This document shows, in pieces, positions 15,347 through 23,298 of a stretch of 34,184 nt of DNA. This DNA comes from Bacillota bacterium (GTDB lineage Bacteria > Bacillota > Sulfobacillia > JAJYWN01 > JAJZPE01). How positions within the stretch are numbered: the first letter of the stretch is position 1; the number at the start of each line of letters is the position of its first letter. The translations under genes and the position numbers were made by a program. The notes below the pieces were generated by a model. It saw nothing but the letters and a program-made list of their open reading frames with translations. It searched no databases and was not told the origin of the DNA. The stretch lies in NCBI GenBank assembly GCA_036504675.1, contig DASXUT010000074.1:1-34184 (forward strand), given 5' to 3'.

Positions 15347-16672
15347 ATGGCTCTCATCGGACTACTGGGCCTCGGCACCGTCGGGACCGGGGTCGTCGAA
15401 GTCCTCACCAATAACCGCGAAGACATCACCCGCCGGGCCGGCGAACCCATCACCATCGGGCCGATCCTGGTCCGGGAGACGGGCAAGGCCCGGGCGATCG
15501 CCCCCGAGCTGGTCCACCTGACCACCGACCCGGCCGAGGTCGTCACCGCCCCGGACGTCGACATCGTCGTTGAGGCCATGGGCGGCACCATCCCGGCCCT
15601 GACCTACATCCAGACCGCACTGGCCCACGGGAAGCACGTCGTCACGGCCAACAAGGAGGTCGTCTCCGAGCACGGCCAGGAGCTCTTCGAGGCGGCCGCG
15701 GCCAACCGCTGCCATCTTCTCTTCGAGGCCAGCGTGGGCGGGGGCATCCCGTTGATCACCCCCCTCAAGCGGTGCCTGGCCGCCAATGAGATCGATGAAG
15801 TGAGCGCCATCATCAACGGGACGACCAACTACATCCTGACCGAGATGGCCGTCCGCAAGAAGGACTTCAATGAGGTCCTCCGCGAGGCCCAGGCCCTGGG
15901 CTACGCCGAGACCGACCCCTCGGCCGACGTCGACGGCCTGGATGCCGCAAGGAAGCTGGCCATCATGGCTTCGATCGTCTTCAACACCCGGATCACCCCG
16001 GGCGTCATCCGGACCGAGGGCATCCGCCGGGTCTCGCGACGCGATACGGAGGTCGCCGACGAGCTGGGCTGCGTCATCAAGCTCGTGGCCACGGCCAGAC
16101 AAGAAGAGGCCCGCATCTTCGCCGCGGTCTCCCCCACCCTGCTCCCCAGGCGTAATCCGCTGGCCTTCATCGACGGGGTCCAGAATGCCGTGCTGGTCAG
16201 GGGGCGCCCGGTCGGCCAGGTCATGTTCGCCGGGCCGGGGGCCGGCCGGGGGGCGACGGCCAGCGCCGTGGTGGGCGACATCATGGAGATCGTCCGTTCG
16301 CGGACCCGCCCGACGGAAACCCAGTGTACCTGCTTCAGCCACAAGGCGGTGGCCCCGGCGGAGGAATCGGTGTCCCGGTTCTACCTCCGGCTCGAGGCCC
16401 CTCTGTCCCTCGGGCCGTTGAACCGGCTGTCGAAGGTTTTCTCCGCCGCCGGGGTGGCCCTGGAAGCCCTGACCGACCGGCCCATCCCCTCCGGCCGCTC
16501 GGAGGTGGTCATCGTGACCAGGCCGGCCCGGGAGATGGACGTCCGGGCGGCGGCCACCGAGTGCGCCCTGAGCGAACGGAGCATCGTCGTCGAGAGCCTC
16601 CTGAGGATGGCCGGCGACGCCGGAGAGCGGGCCAACCAGCCATTCTTCCGGTCGGCGGCGGCGACCCGCTAG
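15347..16672 (+). CDS. hom: homoserine dehydrogenase
   Basis: 441 residues. NAD(P) site GLLGLGTVGTG at the N-terminus, VTANKEVVSEHG with the conserved Lys, the catalytic-core signature SVGGGIPLI, INGTTNYILTEM, and ALGYAETDPSADVDGLDAARKLAIM; an ACT domain closes the protein (FYLRLEAPLSLGPLNRLSKVF and on). It reduces aspartate semialdehyde to homoserine, the branch point to threonine and methionine. ATG 15347 is preferred to ATG 15341 because AGGGGTG is seven bases before it. Followed after 78 bases by lysC. Confidence 0.95.
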   Translation: MALIGLLGLGTVGTGVVEVLTNNREDITRRAGEPITIGPILVRETGKARAIAPELVHLTTDPAEVVTAPDVDIVVEAMGGTIPALTYIQTALAHGKHVVTANKEVVSEHGQELFEAAAANRCHLLFEASVGGGIPLITPLKRCLAANEIDEVSAIINGTTNYILTEMAVRKKDFNEVLREAQALGYAETDPSADVDGLDAARKLAIMASIVFNTRITPGVIRTEGIRRVSRRDTEVADELGCVIKLVATARQEEARIFAAVSPTLLPRRNPLAFIDGVQNAVLVRGRPVGQVMFAGPGAGRGATASAVVGDIMEIVRSRTRPTETQCTCFSHKAVAPAEESVSRFYLRLEAPLSLGPLNRLSKVFSAAGVALEALTDRPIPSGRSEVVIVTRPAREMDVRAAATECALSERSIVVESLLRMAGDAGERANQPFFRSAAATR

Positions 16673-16750
16673 TTCTGCCGCCCCTTAGCTTCCACTGCGC
16701 ACCCCTTCAGCACCATCAATCCGGCACAGCAAGGTGAGGACCAGCCCAAG

Positions 16751-17989
16751 ATGAGCATTCTCGTGCAGAAATACGGTGGAACCTCGGTCGCCGACGAAGA
16801 ACGGATCCGCCACGTCGCCCGCCGGGTGGTCAAGGGCAAGGCCGCGGGCCATCAGATGGTGGTCGTCGTCTCGGCCCAGGGGGACACCACCGACCACCTC
16901 CTCGACCTGGCCCACAAGATCAACCCCGCGCCCTCCGACCGCGAACTGGACATGCTCCTAGCCGTCGGCGAGCAGATCTCCATCTCCCTTCTGGCGATGG
17001 CCATCGAGTCCCTCGTCCACCCGGTCATCTCCCTCACCGGGGCGCAGGTCGGCATCTACACCGACGAGGCCCACAAGAAGGCCCGGATCATCAGGGTCAA
17101 CTCCAAGCGGATCGCCAGGGAGCTGTCGGCCGGGAAGATCGTCATTGTCGCCGGTTTCCAGGGCATCAATCAGAAGAACGACATCACCACCCTCGGCCGC
17201 GGTGGCTCGGACACGACCGCCGTCGCCCTGGCCGCCGCCCTCGGCGCCGAACGGTGCGAGATCTATACCGACGTGGACGGGGTCTACACGGCCGACCCGC
17301 GGGTCGTCAAGGATGCCTTCAAGCTGGACCAGATCTCCCACGAGGAGATGCTCGAACTGGCCAGCCTGGGCGCCCAGGTGCTCCACCCACGCTCGGTGGA
17401 ACTGGCCAAGCAGTATGGGGTCAAACTCGCGGTCCTGTCGAGCTTCAGCGAAGCCGAGGGAACCATCGTCAAGGGGGCCGAGGAGATGGAAGACGTCCTT
17501 CAAGTCAGTGGGGTCACCAGCGACCAGAAGATCGCCCGGGTCGCCATCCTGGAGGTGCCCGACCGCCCCGGTGTGGCCTTCCGGATCATGGGCGACCTGG
17601 CCGCCGGGAACATCGTCGTCGACATGATCATCCAGAGCGTCAGCCGCGACCACATCAACGACATGTCCTTCACCCTCGGCGAGGATGACCTCGACCGGGC
17701 CATGGTCATCCTCCAGAAGACCATCGCCGACCTGGGGGCCAAGGACGTCGTTTACGACCGAAACGTGGCCAAGGTGTCCATCGTCGGGATCGGGATGAAG
17801 GAGAAGGCCGGCGTGGCCTCGGCGATGTTCCAGGCCCTGTCCGAACGGGGGATCAACATCCAGATGATCAGCTCGTCGGAGATCAAGATCTCCTGCCTGA
17901 TCGACCGGGAGCGGGCCGACGAGGCCGTCCGGGCGATCCACGCGAAGTTCTTCACCAGCGGGATGGAAATCGCCGCCCAGGCGGGGTAG
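16751..17989 (+). CDS. lysC: aspartate kinase
   Basis: 412 residues, the normal length of lysine/threonine-type LysC. KYGGTSV at 7-13 binds ATP. FQGINQKNDITTLGRGGSDTTAVALA in parts and CEIYTDVDGVYTADPRVV mark the kinase domain. Two C-terminal ACT domains follow (about 266-340 and 345-410; IQSVSRDHINDMSFTL, and VGIGMKEKAGVASAMFQALSERGINIQMIS in parts) for feedback by lysine and/or threonine. It catalyses the first step of the aspartate family, upstream of hom, so the two genes form one pathway unit. AAGGTGAGGA lies before the ATG. A small GGGCGG/CCGCCC hairpin without a T-run (17991-18008) follows the stop. Confidence 0.96.
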   Translation: MSILVQKYGGTSVADEERIRHVARRVVKGKAAGHQMVVVVSAQGDTTDHLLDLAHKINPAPSDRELDMLLAVGEQISISLLAMAIESLVHPVISLTGAQVGIYTDEAHKKARIIRVNSKRIARELSAGKIVIVAGFQGINQKNDITTLGRGGSDTTAVALAAALGAERCEIYTDVDGVYTADPRVVKDAFKLDQISHEEMLELASLGAQVLHPRSVELAKQYGVKLAVLSSFSEAEGTIVKGAEEMEDVLQVSGVTSDQKIARVAILEVPDRPGVAFRIMGDLAAGNIVVDMIIQSVSRDHINDMSFTLGEDDLDRAMVILQKTIADLGAKDVVYDRNVAKVSIVGIGMKEKAGVASAMFQALSERGINIQMISSSEIKISCLIDRERADEAVRAIHAKFFTSGMEIAAQAG

Positions 17990-18145
17990 AGGGCGGTCTT
18001 CCCCGCCCCGGCCGATCGTCTACACCGGCGGTCCACACCCATCCCCATCAAATCGGGTAGGAGGCGGGTTCGCCCCGCCGTCCTCCCACACCACCACCAT
18101 CAACCCGGATGACCCGAATCGAGTCCAGAAGTGAGTAGGGGAACA

Positions 18146-18174
18146 TCGACTTGGAAACCGCCCCCTGGTAGAAT
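18146..18174 (+). promoter_or_regulatory. possible promoter of the DUF1670-like gene
   Basis: TCGACT (18146-18151, 4 of 6 to TTGACA), 17-base spacer, TAGAAT (18169-18174, 5 of 6). It lies inside the insert, 35 bases before the ATG at 18209, and points the same way as the gene. Confidence 0.5.
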
Positions 18175-18250
18175 GAACTTGCCAGCTCAGTTGGGGGGGC
18201 GGTTCTTCATGGGTCGGGCCTAGTTCTTCCGGCAGAAGCTTGTCAGCCAT

Positions 18251-18991
18251 GTGGACTCCGTCATGGTCAAGACTGTGTATTCGTGGTTACTGCAGCAGAC
18301 ACGAGAGCGCTTTGGGGTGGCGGCTGACGAGGCAGGGCAAGTGGCTCAAAAGGGGTACCTTCTGCTCACGCGAACATTGGTCAAGCGTTCCGAAGAGCAG
18401 GTTGTGTTCATGGCTATCGCTGGGCGGGAGATTCACCGGAAGCGCCCGGCCCAGGATCTCCCCCGCCGGGAGGTGGTGCTCACGCCCTGGGGCCACGACG
18501 ACCTGGAGGTGCACCGAGAGTTCGGCCTCAAGGCTCTCCAGAACGCCCGTCTGGCTCGGCTCATCGAAGAGGCTTACTGCCAAGACGCCTCCCTCTCCAC
18601 CAGAATGCCCTGTCTCTTGACCAACATCACTCCCAAGTCCATCCGGGAACGGCTCATCCCTCTGTGGGGGGCAGATATCCGTCTTCCAGTGGCGGGCACG
18701 GCCAAGAAATATCGCCGGGGGCAGGTATTTCGTTCCACCGCGGCACTCGCTCAGTTCCTGGCCGGTGAACAGCCCAGCGCCATCCGCCAGCGTCTGTGGG
18801 TAAGCCTCACGACTTGGCAGCAGTATCAGGTGGATTTTCTGCACGTGGCCCAGCTTACGGGAGAAGGGTTGGAGGCCACCAGCATTGCCCAACACCTAAC
18901 CTTGGACCCGACGTTGGACGCTGTCAGGCACACACTATGGCCTCTGCTGACTCCTGCCGATTCAACCCGCCCTCTCCGCCCGGTTTGTTGA
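18251..18991 (+). CDS. DUF1670-like protein inside a group IIC intron, probably damaged at both ends
   Basis: Open frame of 246 residues. It resembles DUF1670 proteins, which are of unknown function and tend to occur in mobile contexts (YLLLTRTLVKRSEEQVVFMAIAGREIHRKRP, NITPKSIRERLIPLWGADIRLP and SIAQHLTL in parts). The natural start seems to be ATG 18209, followed by GGT CGG GCC and an in-frame TAG (18221-18223). After the stop the frame continues FFRQKLVSHVDSVMVK, which looks like genuine protein. So translation must restart at GTG 18251 or ATG 18263, or the gene is dead. From about residue 228 (HTLWPLL onward) the protein is encoded by antisense intron sequence, so the original C-terminus is lost. 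The family call is from memory of motifs and is moderate. Confidence 0.55.
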   Translation: MDSVMVKTVYSWLLQQTRERFGVAADEAGQVAQKGYLLLTRTLVKRSEEQVVFMAIAGREIHRKRPAQDLPRREVVLTPWGHDDLEVHREFGLKALQNARLARLIEEAYCQDASLSTRMPCLLTNITPKSIRERLIPLWGADIRLPVAGTAKKYRRGQVFRSTAALAQFLAGEQPSAIRQRLWVSLTTWQQYQVDFLHVAQLTGEGLEATSIAQHLTLDPTLDAVRHTLWPLLTPADSTRPLRPVC

Positions 18992-19282
18992 GTCACTCGA
19001 CCCCCGGCAGGCCTCCCCGGATAAGGACGTTCCCTTTCCTCCCACGCCCGCCGTGTTTACCCCCGCGCCCGTTGGCAGTATCGGGCTTCGCCTTGTGTGG
19101 CAGGCTCGCCCGAGCGCGATTGGCCTGACGCGGTTCATGTTCTTCGGGCCGGAATTTTGCCTCCGGCTTCCTCCAGATTCCGCCTCACGGCGGATACCCT
19201 TGCCTTCGGCTAGCGGTTGGCACTGCCAGCCTCCGCCGAGGACTTTCACCTCCATGAGAACGCCCATGCCGGGCGTACCACG

Positions 19283-19316
19283 AAAAGGGCCGGCTTCAAC
19301 AGCAGCCGGCCCTTTT
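19283..19316 (-). terminator. strong terminator after the beta-propeller gene; intron A target
   Basis: Thirteen-base perfect stem AAAAGGGCCGGCT / AGCCGGCCCTTTT with an 8-base loop, symmetric so it can act in both directions. It ends the low-GC gene pair on the minus strand, and intron A starts four bases after its T-run. The 3' UTR between the stop codon (19462) and this hairpin holds a further inverted repeat (TCTACTAG...CTAGTAGA, 19388-19426) and no gene. Confidence 0.88.
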
Positions 19317-19461
19317 CTCGGCAACTGCATGCTCGTAGGCCTAGGGCACCTTGAGTACATCGGCACTCCATAGGACAGGATGTGGGTTCTACTAGCTCTA
19401 GTTTCGTGACTACTATTACTAGTAGACATGGGATGTTGCCGGTTGGAGTGTAATCTTCAAG

Positions 19462-20592
19462 CTACTTGATGACTTCTTCCGTTCCGACGATGTCCCCGTC
19501 CAGAACCTTCCATAGCCGGAGGTGAAGCTTGCCGTTCTTATACTCGGCCCTACTCGCCGAGGACGGAAGCTTTATCTCCCGGGTGGTTCCAACAGGGAGG
19601 GGCTGAATCTGATGGACCCAGACAGTGTCCCTCAGGGAAATAGCTAAGGCTTCTGAGCCATCCGACCATACTATGGTGCCTATTGCATTGGCTATTTCCT
19701 GGTTCACTGCTCCGTCAAACGACCTTGCTACAATCCCCCTGGGAGGGGGGTCAACGTATACGCTGGGCGCAGACAGATACGCGATCAGGTCGCCGTTGGG
19801 AGAGACCTGGGGGTTCAGAGCTTGGTCAAGGAAGACCTCAACTCGGTTGTCACTGGCAGACCACCGCATAATCGCGGGTACCTCAGCCTGATCAACATCG
19901 AAGTACAGTTCGTCGTTGTGCCTCCAAGAAAGCCCGTCCATGGGAGTTCCGGTTGAGATAGAACTGTACTGGTATAGATCCGTAAATGATTGGCTTGTGA
20001 CGTCATAGACCAGGATGTTGACGGTGATGGAGCTCGAACTCTCTCTCGCACCGCGGACGGCGATCTTCGTCCTATCAGGACTTATGCTGTAGGCCAACAC
20101 CTTGGTCAACGGCAAATCCAGATCCGTACTCGCTCCCGTTTGGAGATCGATAGTGTGGAGCTTAGGATACTCAGCAGGTTTCATCAGCGGGACGACTGCG
20201 ACGCTGTCAGATAGCCACTTGACTGGGTTCCGATAGACTTCAGAGCTGCTTGCGTCGAAGAGCGTAGCCAAGTCGGTCATAACCGTTGCACCTTTACCTT
20301 GACGGTACCCGACCTTATAGTCCTTGAACTCTACGGGTCCTCTCCTATCGCTGCCCTGTAAGATCACCGTAGACTTTTCGGACGGCGATGCAAACTCAAG
20401 CGTGTAGGCCGGCCCAGTATGCGTGGGGGTGGGAGGAGCCGGGGGTTGCGGCGAAATCGGCCCTCGATTGTACGGGTGGTCAGCAGCCTCTGCCCCGACT
20501 CTCGGGTATCTGGCTACCCATATGGAAAAGGCGCAAACCACGATTAGCAGAGCGCTAAGCCCAATGACGTTGGCGACCTTTCTTCCGCGCAT
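19462..20592 (-). CDS. membrane-anchored beta-propeller-like protein (TolB/WD40-like), function unknown
   Basis: 376 residues. Signal anchor at about 9-27 (VIGLSALLIVVCAFSIWVA), a Pro-rich linker (PPAPPTPTHTGP), then an extracytoplasmic all-beta region. This has repeats of the type KLHTIDLQTGASTDLDL, LAYSISPDRTKIAVRGA, GLSWRHNDELYFDV, NPQVSPNGDLIAYLS and TIVWSDGSEALAIS, a TolB/PD40-like propeller pattern. I do not recognise a specific family. Codon use is clearly less GC-rich than in neighbours, suggesting transfer. It begins 16 bases after the stop of the M23 peptidase gene, with GAGGTG eight bases before the ATG, so the two form one unit. Confidence 0.7.
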   Translation of the reverse strand: MRGRKVANVIGLSALLIVVCAFSIWVARYPRVGAEAADHPYNRGPISPQPPAPPTPTHTGPAYTLEFASPSEKSTVILQGSDRRGPVEFKDYKVGYRQGKGATVMTDLATLFDASSSEVYRNPVKWLSDSVAVVPLMKPAEYPKLHTIDLQTGASTDLDLPLTKVLAYSISPDRTKIAVRGARESSSSITVNILVYDVTSQSFTDLYQYSSISTGTPMDGLSWRHNDELYFDVDQAEVPAIMRWSASDNRVEVFLDQALNPQVSPNGDLIAYLSAPSVYVDPPPRGIVARSFDGAVNQEIANAIGTIVWSDGSEALAISLRDTVWVHQIQPLPVGTTREIKLPSSASRAEYKNGKLHLRLWKVLDGDIVGTEEVIK

Positions 20593-20608
20593 CTTCTCCT
20601 CACCTCAC

Positions 20609-21517
20609 TTACTGATGGTTTAGGACAATGTTGGCCTGGGTGTATCGCTGTCCGTTGTAGAACCCGACCCTTTGCGTCTGCGAGATGTACGACGTGTAGG
20701 AGTACATGACATTGTATTCCACGTATGAAAGCCCCGCGCAGCTTACACGTGGAATGTAGTAGTTGTGTGGATAATAGATTTCGTTCTCGTCAGGGAATGG
20801 CTTAGACTTGATGCTGTCCATGTACCCGTACGTGTGAGCGTGCCCGGGCCAACTGTGCATGTCAGGAGACTGGACAACCGTTACTCCCGAAATCTCGGGC
20901 TGGTCAGATGGGCTTTGGGATCGCAGGTAGCTAACTACGCCACCTGTGTTTCCCTTGAGATACCCGGGAAGACTTGATTGGCCCGATGCGGCAGTCAATG
21001 CTAGATGCTCTAGTGGATTTCTGATGTCGAATACATCCATGGTTTGCCGTACTTCAAAATGTAGGTGAGGGCCAGTAGAATCCCCCGTTGAGCCCGAGTA
21101 TGCAACCGGCTCCCCCGCTGTCACTCCCTGACCTGGTATGCTCTTTATATAACTACTTAAGTGAGCGTAAAAGGTGTAGTATGCGCTACCATATGCGTCT
21201 GTGTGCCTTAGTTCAAGCCAGTTGCCATATCCTGCAGGATCCCAACCAGAGGTCGCCACCTCTCCGCCGGCAGCCGCCATAACGGTGCTACCTGACGCTG
21301 CATTGAGGTCTAGTCCATGATGCCCTCTATCCGGTTTAACTGTACTGTAGCTGCCATAAAGATATCCACCGTCAACAGCAGCGGCCACTGGCTTTAGGAG
21401 GTTCTGTACACCAACGATGCTGGCGTAAGCAGGTTTTGGGGAGGGTACAAGCGTCAAGATCAGCAGCCCCGCAATAGCAAGAATCAACTTCCCGGTCCGA
21501 ACTCTCCACGTCTTCAT
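20609..21517 (-). CDS. secreted M23 (LytM-type) peptidase
   Basis: 302 residues. A signal peptide (about 1-32, ending PAYA) is followed by the M23 catalytic domain: zinc ligands His66 or 67 and Asp70 in GHHGLDLN, His119 in FYAHLSS, and His151/153 in GPHLHFEV. All ligands of an active LytM endopeptidase are present. The C-terminal ~110 residues (Tyr-rich, PHNYYIPRV, ending YTQANIVLNH) match nothing I know and may bind a substrate or partner. ATG 21517 is chosen for the signal peptide; AGAGGTG lies upstream. Low GC like its partner. In the 218 bases between this start and intron B I see no gene and no clear promoter. Confidence 0.85.
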   Translation of the reverse strand: MKTWRVRTGKLILAIAGLLILTLVPSPKPAYASIVGVQNLLKPVAAAVDGGYLYGSYSTVKPDRGHHGLDLNAASGSTVMAAAGGEVATSGWDPAGYGNWLELRHTDAYGSAYYTFYAHLSSYIKSIPGQGVTAGEPVAYSGSTGDSTGPHLHFEVRQTMDVFDIRNPLEHLALTAASGQSSLPGYLKGNTGGVVSYLRSQSPSDQPEISGVTVVQSPDMHSWPGHAHTYGYMDSIKSKPFPDENEIYYPHNYYIPRVSCAGLSYVEYNVMYSYTSYISQTQRVGFYNGQRYTQANIVLNHQ

Positions 21518-21735
21518 GACAGGGGCTTCACCTCTTTCCACACAACTTTAGGAGCAGGACCTGGGCAGATCATGATTTCCAGCCATGCCTCACCCCGTTT
21601 GCCCATTTCTTGGCATCTTAGGTAATTGTCACCATATAGTTGAGATTCCTGTCGGGGTATTCCAAATTCTTCTCGCAAGTTTCGACAATTGACAACGACC
21701 CAAAGCCTGGTGCACCAACATCCTGCTGGATGCCA

Positions 21736-22044
21736 ATCAGGTAGGAGGCGGGTTCGCCCCGCCGTCCTCCCACACCACCACCATGAGGGTCCGCATCCGG
21801 CGGTTCATCAAGCGTGACGAAGGTTCAGATTGCCCCTGTGGCAGTATAGGGTTTTGCCCTGTCTGGCGGGCTCGCCCAAGCATGATTGCCCTGACGCGGT
21901 TCATGTTCTTCGGGCCGGGGCTTTGCCTCCGGCTTCCTTCAGATTCCGCCTCGCGGCGGACACCCTTGCCTTCGGCTAGCGGTTGGCACTACCACCCTCC
22001 GCAGAGGACTTTCACCTCCAAGAGAGCGCCCGTGCCGGGCGTAG
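21736..22044 (-). mobile_element. miniature group IIC intron relic (copy B), 309 nt
   Basis: Same orientation and family as copy A. The 206-base 5' part (22044-21839) is a clear homologue of 19278-19073. The last 44 bases of its 3' part (21784-21741) are identical to 18100-18057. Between them only about 55 bases remain, so the rest of domain I, domains II-III and the coding domain IV are gone. Domain V is partly kept (GAACCGCCGGATGCGG... GGTGGTGGTG). The first base on the minus strand is C instead of the required G. It abuts a hairpin terminator. It cannot splice as it stands. Confidence 0.82.
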
Positions 22045-22048
22045 GAGC

Positions 22049-22075
22049 GAGGCCCGGGCTGACCGCCCGGGCCTC
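22049..22075. terminator. GC-rich hairpin at the 5' edge of intron B
   Basis: Eleven-base perfect arms GAGGCCCGGGC / GCCCGGGCCTC with a 5-base loop. T-content beyond it is modest on both strands. It is the probable target hairpin next to which intron B inserted. Confidence 0.6.
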
Positions 22076-22195
22076 CGTATTTCCCCGCGACTTCGGCCCC
22101 GGGGGCCGGCCCCTCTCCCATGGAGGAGAAGTCGCCCGCCCCTGGAATGGTAGTAGTTGGCTAACGCGCTCAAACCGACGAGGAGGTCAGCACAA

Positions 22196-23248
22196 ATGGA
22201 ACGCGAACTGACCGTTCCCGTCTTCCTCTGCGACTCCAGAGGCAACCTCAACCCCGAGGCCGTCGGCTGGTCGAGACGGCCGCTCCACGACTGCAACCTC
22301 AGCGCTCACTGGCCGCGCAAGAAGCGCTGGGACTACTGGTGCGTGACCTCGGACGAGTACCTCTTCTCGGTGACCCTCTCCAACCTCGATTACGCCGGCC
22401 TGGCCTTCGTCTATTTCCACGACTTCGCCGGCGGGCGGTTCATCGAGAAGACGGTGATGAAGCCTCTGGGTGCGGGCTGCGCCCTCGGGCGGACGGTCGG
22501 GGAGCCGGTGCGCTTCGAGGGCCGGGGGCTTCGGTTTTCTATCGAGCCGGACCCTGCTGGCGCGTCGGTGACCCGGATCAGAGTCGAGTCGCCCGACTTC
22601 GGCGGCTTGCGACTGGCGGCCGCTCTCGTCGTCGAGCACCCGGCCGGGCACGAGACGATGAACGCGGTCATTCCCTGGAGCCGTAGCCGCTTCCAGTTCA
22701 CCTCAAAGCACCAGGCCCTGCCGGCCGAGGGCGTCGTGACCCTGGGCGGCGGGGGCGGGACCGGGCCCGGAGCCGGCACGGCTCTGGAAGCCCGCTTCCC
22801 GGCCGGCTCATCCTTCGCCTGCCTCGACTTCGGCCGTGGGGTCTGGCCCTATTCTTCCGCCTGGAACTGGGCCTCCTTCTCGGCGCTGGTCGACGGTTTG
22901 CCGGTCGGGGTCAACCTAGGCGGCCGGTGGACCGACGGCACGGGCTACACCGAGAACGCCATTGTCGCCGGAGGCCGCCTGAGTAAGCTTCCCGAGAAGG
23001 TGACCTTCGCCTATGACCCAAGGGACTTCATTCGCCCGTGGTCGATCCGCACCGAAGGCTCCGAGCGGGTCGACCTCCTCTTCGAACCGTTCTACGAGCG
23101 GATCGCCAGGAGTGACCTGCTCGTGGTCAGGTCCGAGATCCATCAGATGATCGGCCGTTTCAGTGGGACCCTGGCCATGGACGACGGCCGTCGCATCGCC
23201 ATCGACAAGGCCGTCGGCTGCACCGAGGACCATCGGGCGAGGTGGTGA
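22196..23248 (+). CDS. DUF2804 family protein
   Basis: 350 residues. Recognised by PLHDCNLSAHWPRKKRWDYWCVTSD near the N-terminus (quoted in full only as a landmark of about 25-49), VYFHDFAGGRFIEK, PWSRSRFQFTSKHQALPAEG, DFGRGVWPYSSAWNWASFS, GVNLGGRWTDGTGYTENAI and the C-terminal VRSEIHQMIGRFSGTL. DUF2804 proteins are cytosolic and of unknown function. ATG 22196 has GAGGAGG nine bases upstream, which decides against the longer frame from 22157. First of three closely spaced plus-strand genes (permease and DUF2817 follow at about 50-base gaps). Confidence 0.87.
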   Translation: MERELTVPVFLCDSRGNLNPEAVGWSRRPLHDCNLSAHWPRKKRWDYWCVTSDEYLFSVTLSNLDYAGLAFVYFHDFAGGRFIEKTVMKPLGAGCALGRTVGEPVRFEGRGLRFSIEPDPAGASVTRIRVESPDFGGLRLAAALVVEHPAGHETMNAVIPWSRSRFQFTSKHQALPAEGVVTLGGGGGTGPGAGTALEARFPAGSSFACLDFGRGVWPYSSAWNWASFSALVDGLPVGVNLGGRWTDGTGYTENAIVAGGRLSKLPEKVTFAYDPRDFIRPWSIRTEGSERVDLLFEPFYERIARSDLLVVRSEIHQMIGRFSGTLAMDDGRRIAIDKAVGCTEDHRARW

Positions 23249-23298
23249 GTCGGTGGGCGAGCCAGAGACCTAGCCAGATACCTCCAGGGGGTGTCACC

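Larger units (their letters stand above)
18052..19278 (-). mobile_element. degenerate group IIC intron (copy A) with internal DUF1670 insert
   Basis: Read on the minus strand it starts GTACGCCCGGCATGGGCG at 19278. It then has the IIC landmarks in order: GAGGTGAAAGTCCTC, CTAGCCGAAGGCAAGGGT, GGCGGAATCTGGAGGAAGC, GAAGAACATGAACC, CTTATCCGGGGAGGCCTG and GAGTCAGCAGAGGCCATAGT (to about 18934). It ends with part of domain V, GGTGGTGTGGGAGG, and domain VI, CGGGGCGAACCCGCCTCCTACCCGAT, to 18052. The order and wording match the Oceanobacillus IIC intron from memory. The reverse transcriptase reading frame is missing. Instead about 830 bases (18101-18933) hold an opposite-strand gene. Domain V has lost its 5' strand, so the intron is inactive. 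It begins a few bases after a strong terminator, the usual IIC target. Confidence 0.85.

Noticed and set aside
18221-18223. TAG read as pyrrolysine
   Set aside because: No pyl genes visible, protein family not known for Pyl, and the gene is damaged at its other end too.
19388-19426. Inverted repeat TCTACTAG...CTAGTAGA as an attachment site or transposon end
   Set aside because: Single 8-bp pair in the 3' UTR of the propeller gene, without target duplication or a recombinase; noted only.
18962-19429. 155-codon minus-strand frame over intron A
   Set aside because: It runs through the conserved ribozyme core; open frames here are known by-products of group II intron RNA sequence.
21783-22211. 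142-codon plus-strand frame over intron B
   Set aside because: Covers the antisense of the intron relic and its flanking hairpin; same artefact as in copy A.
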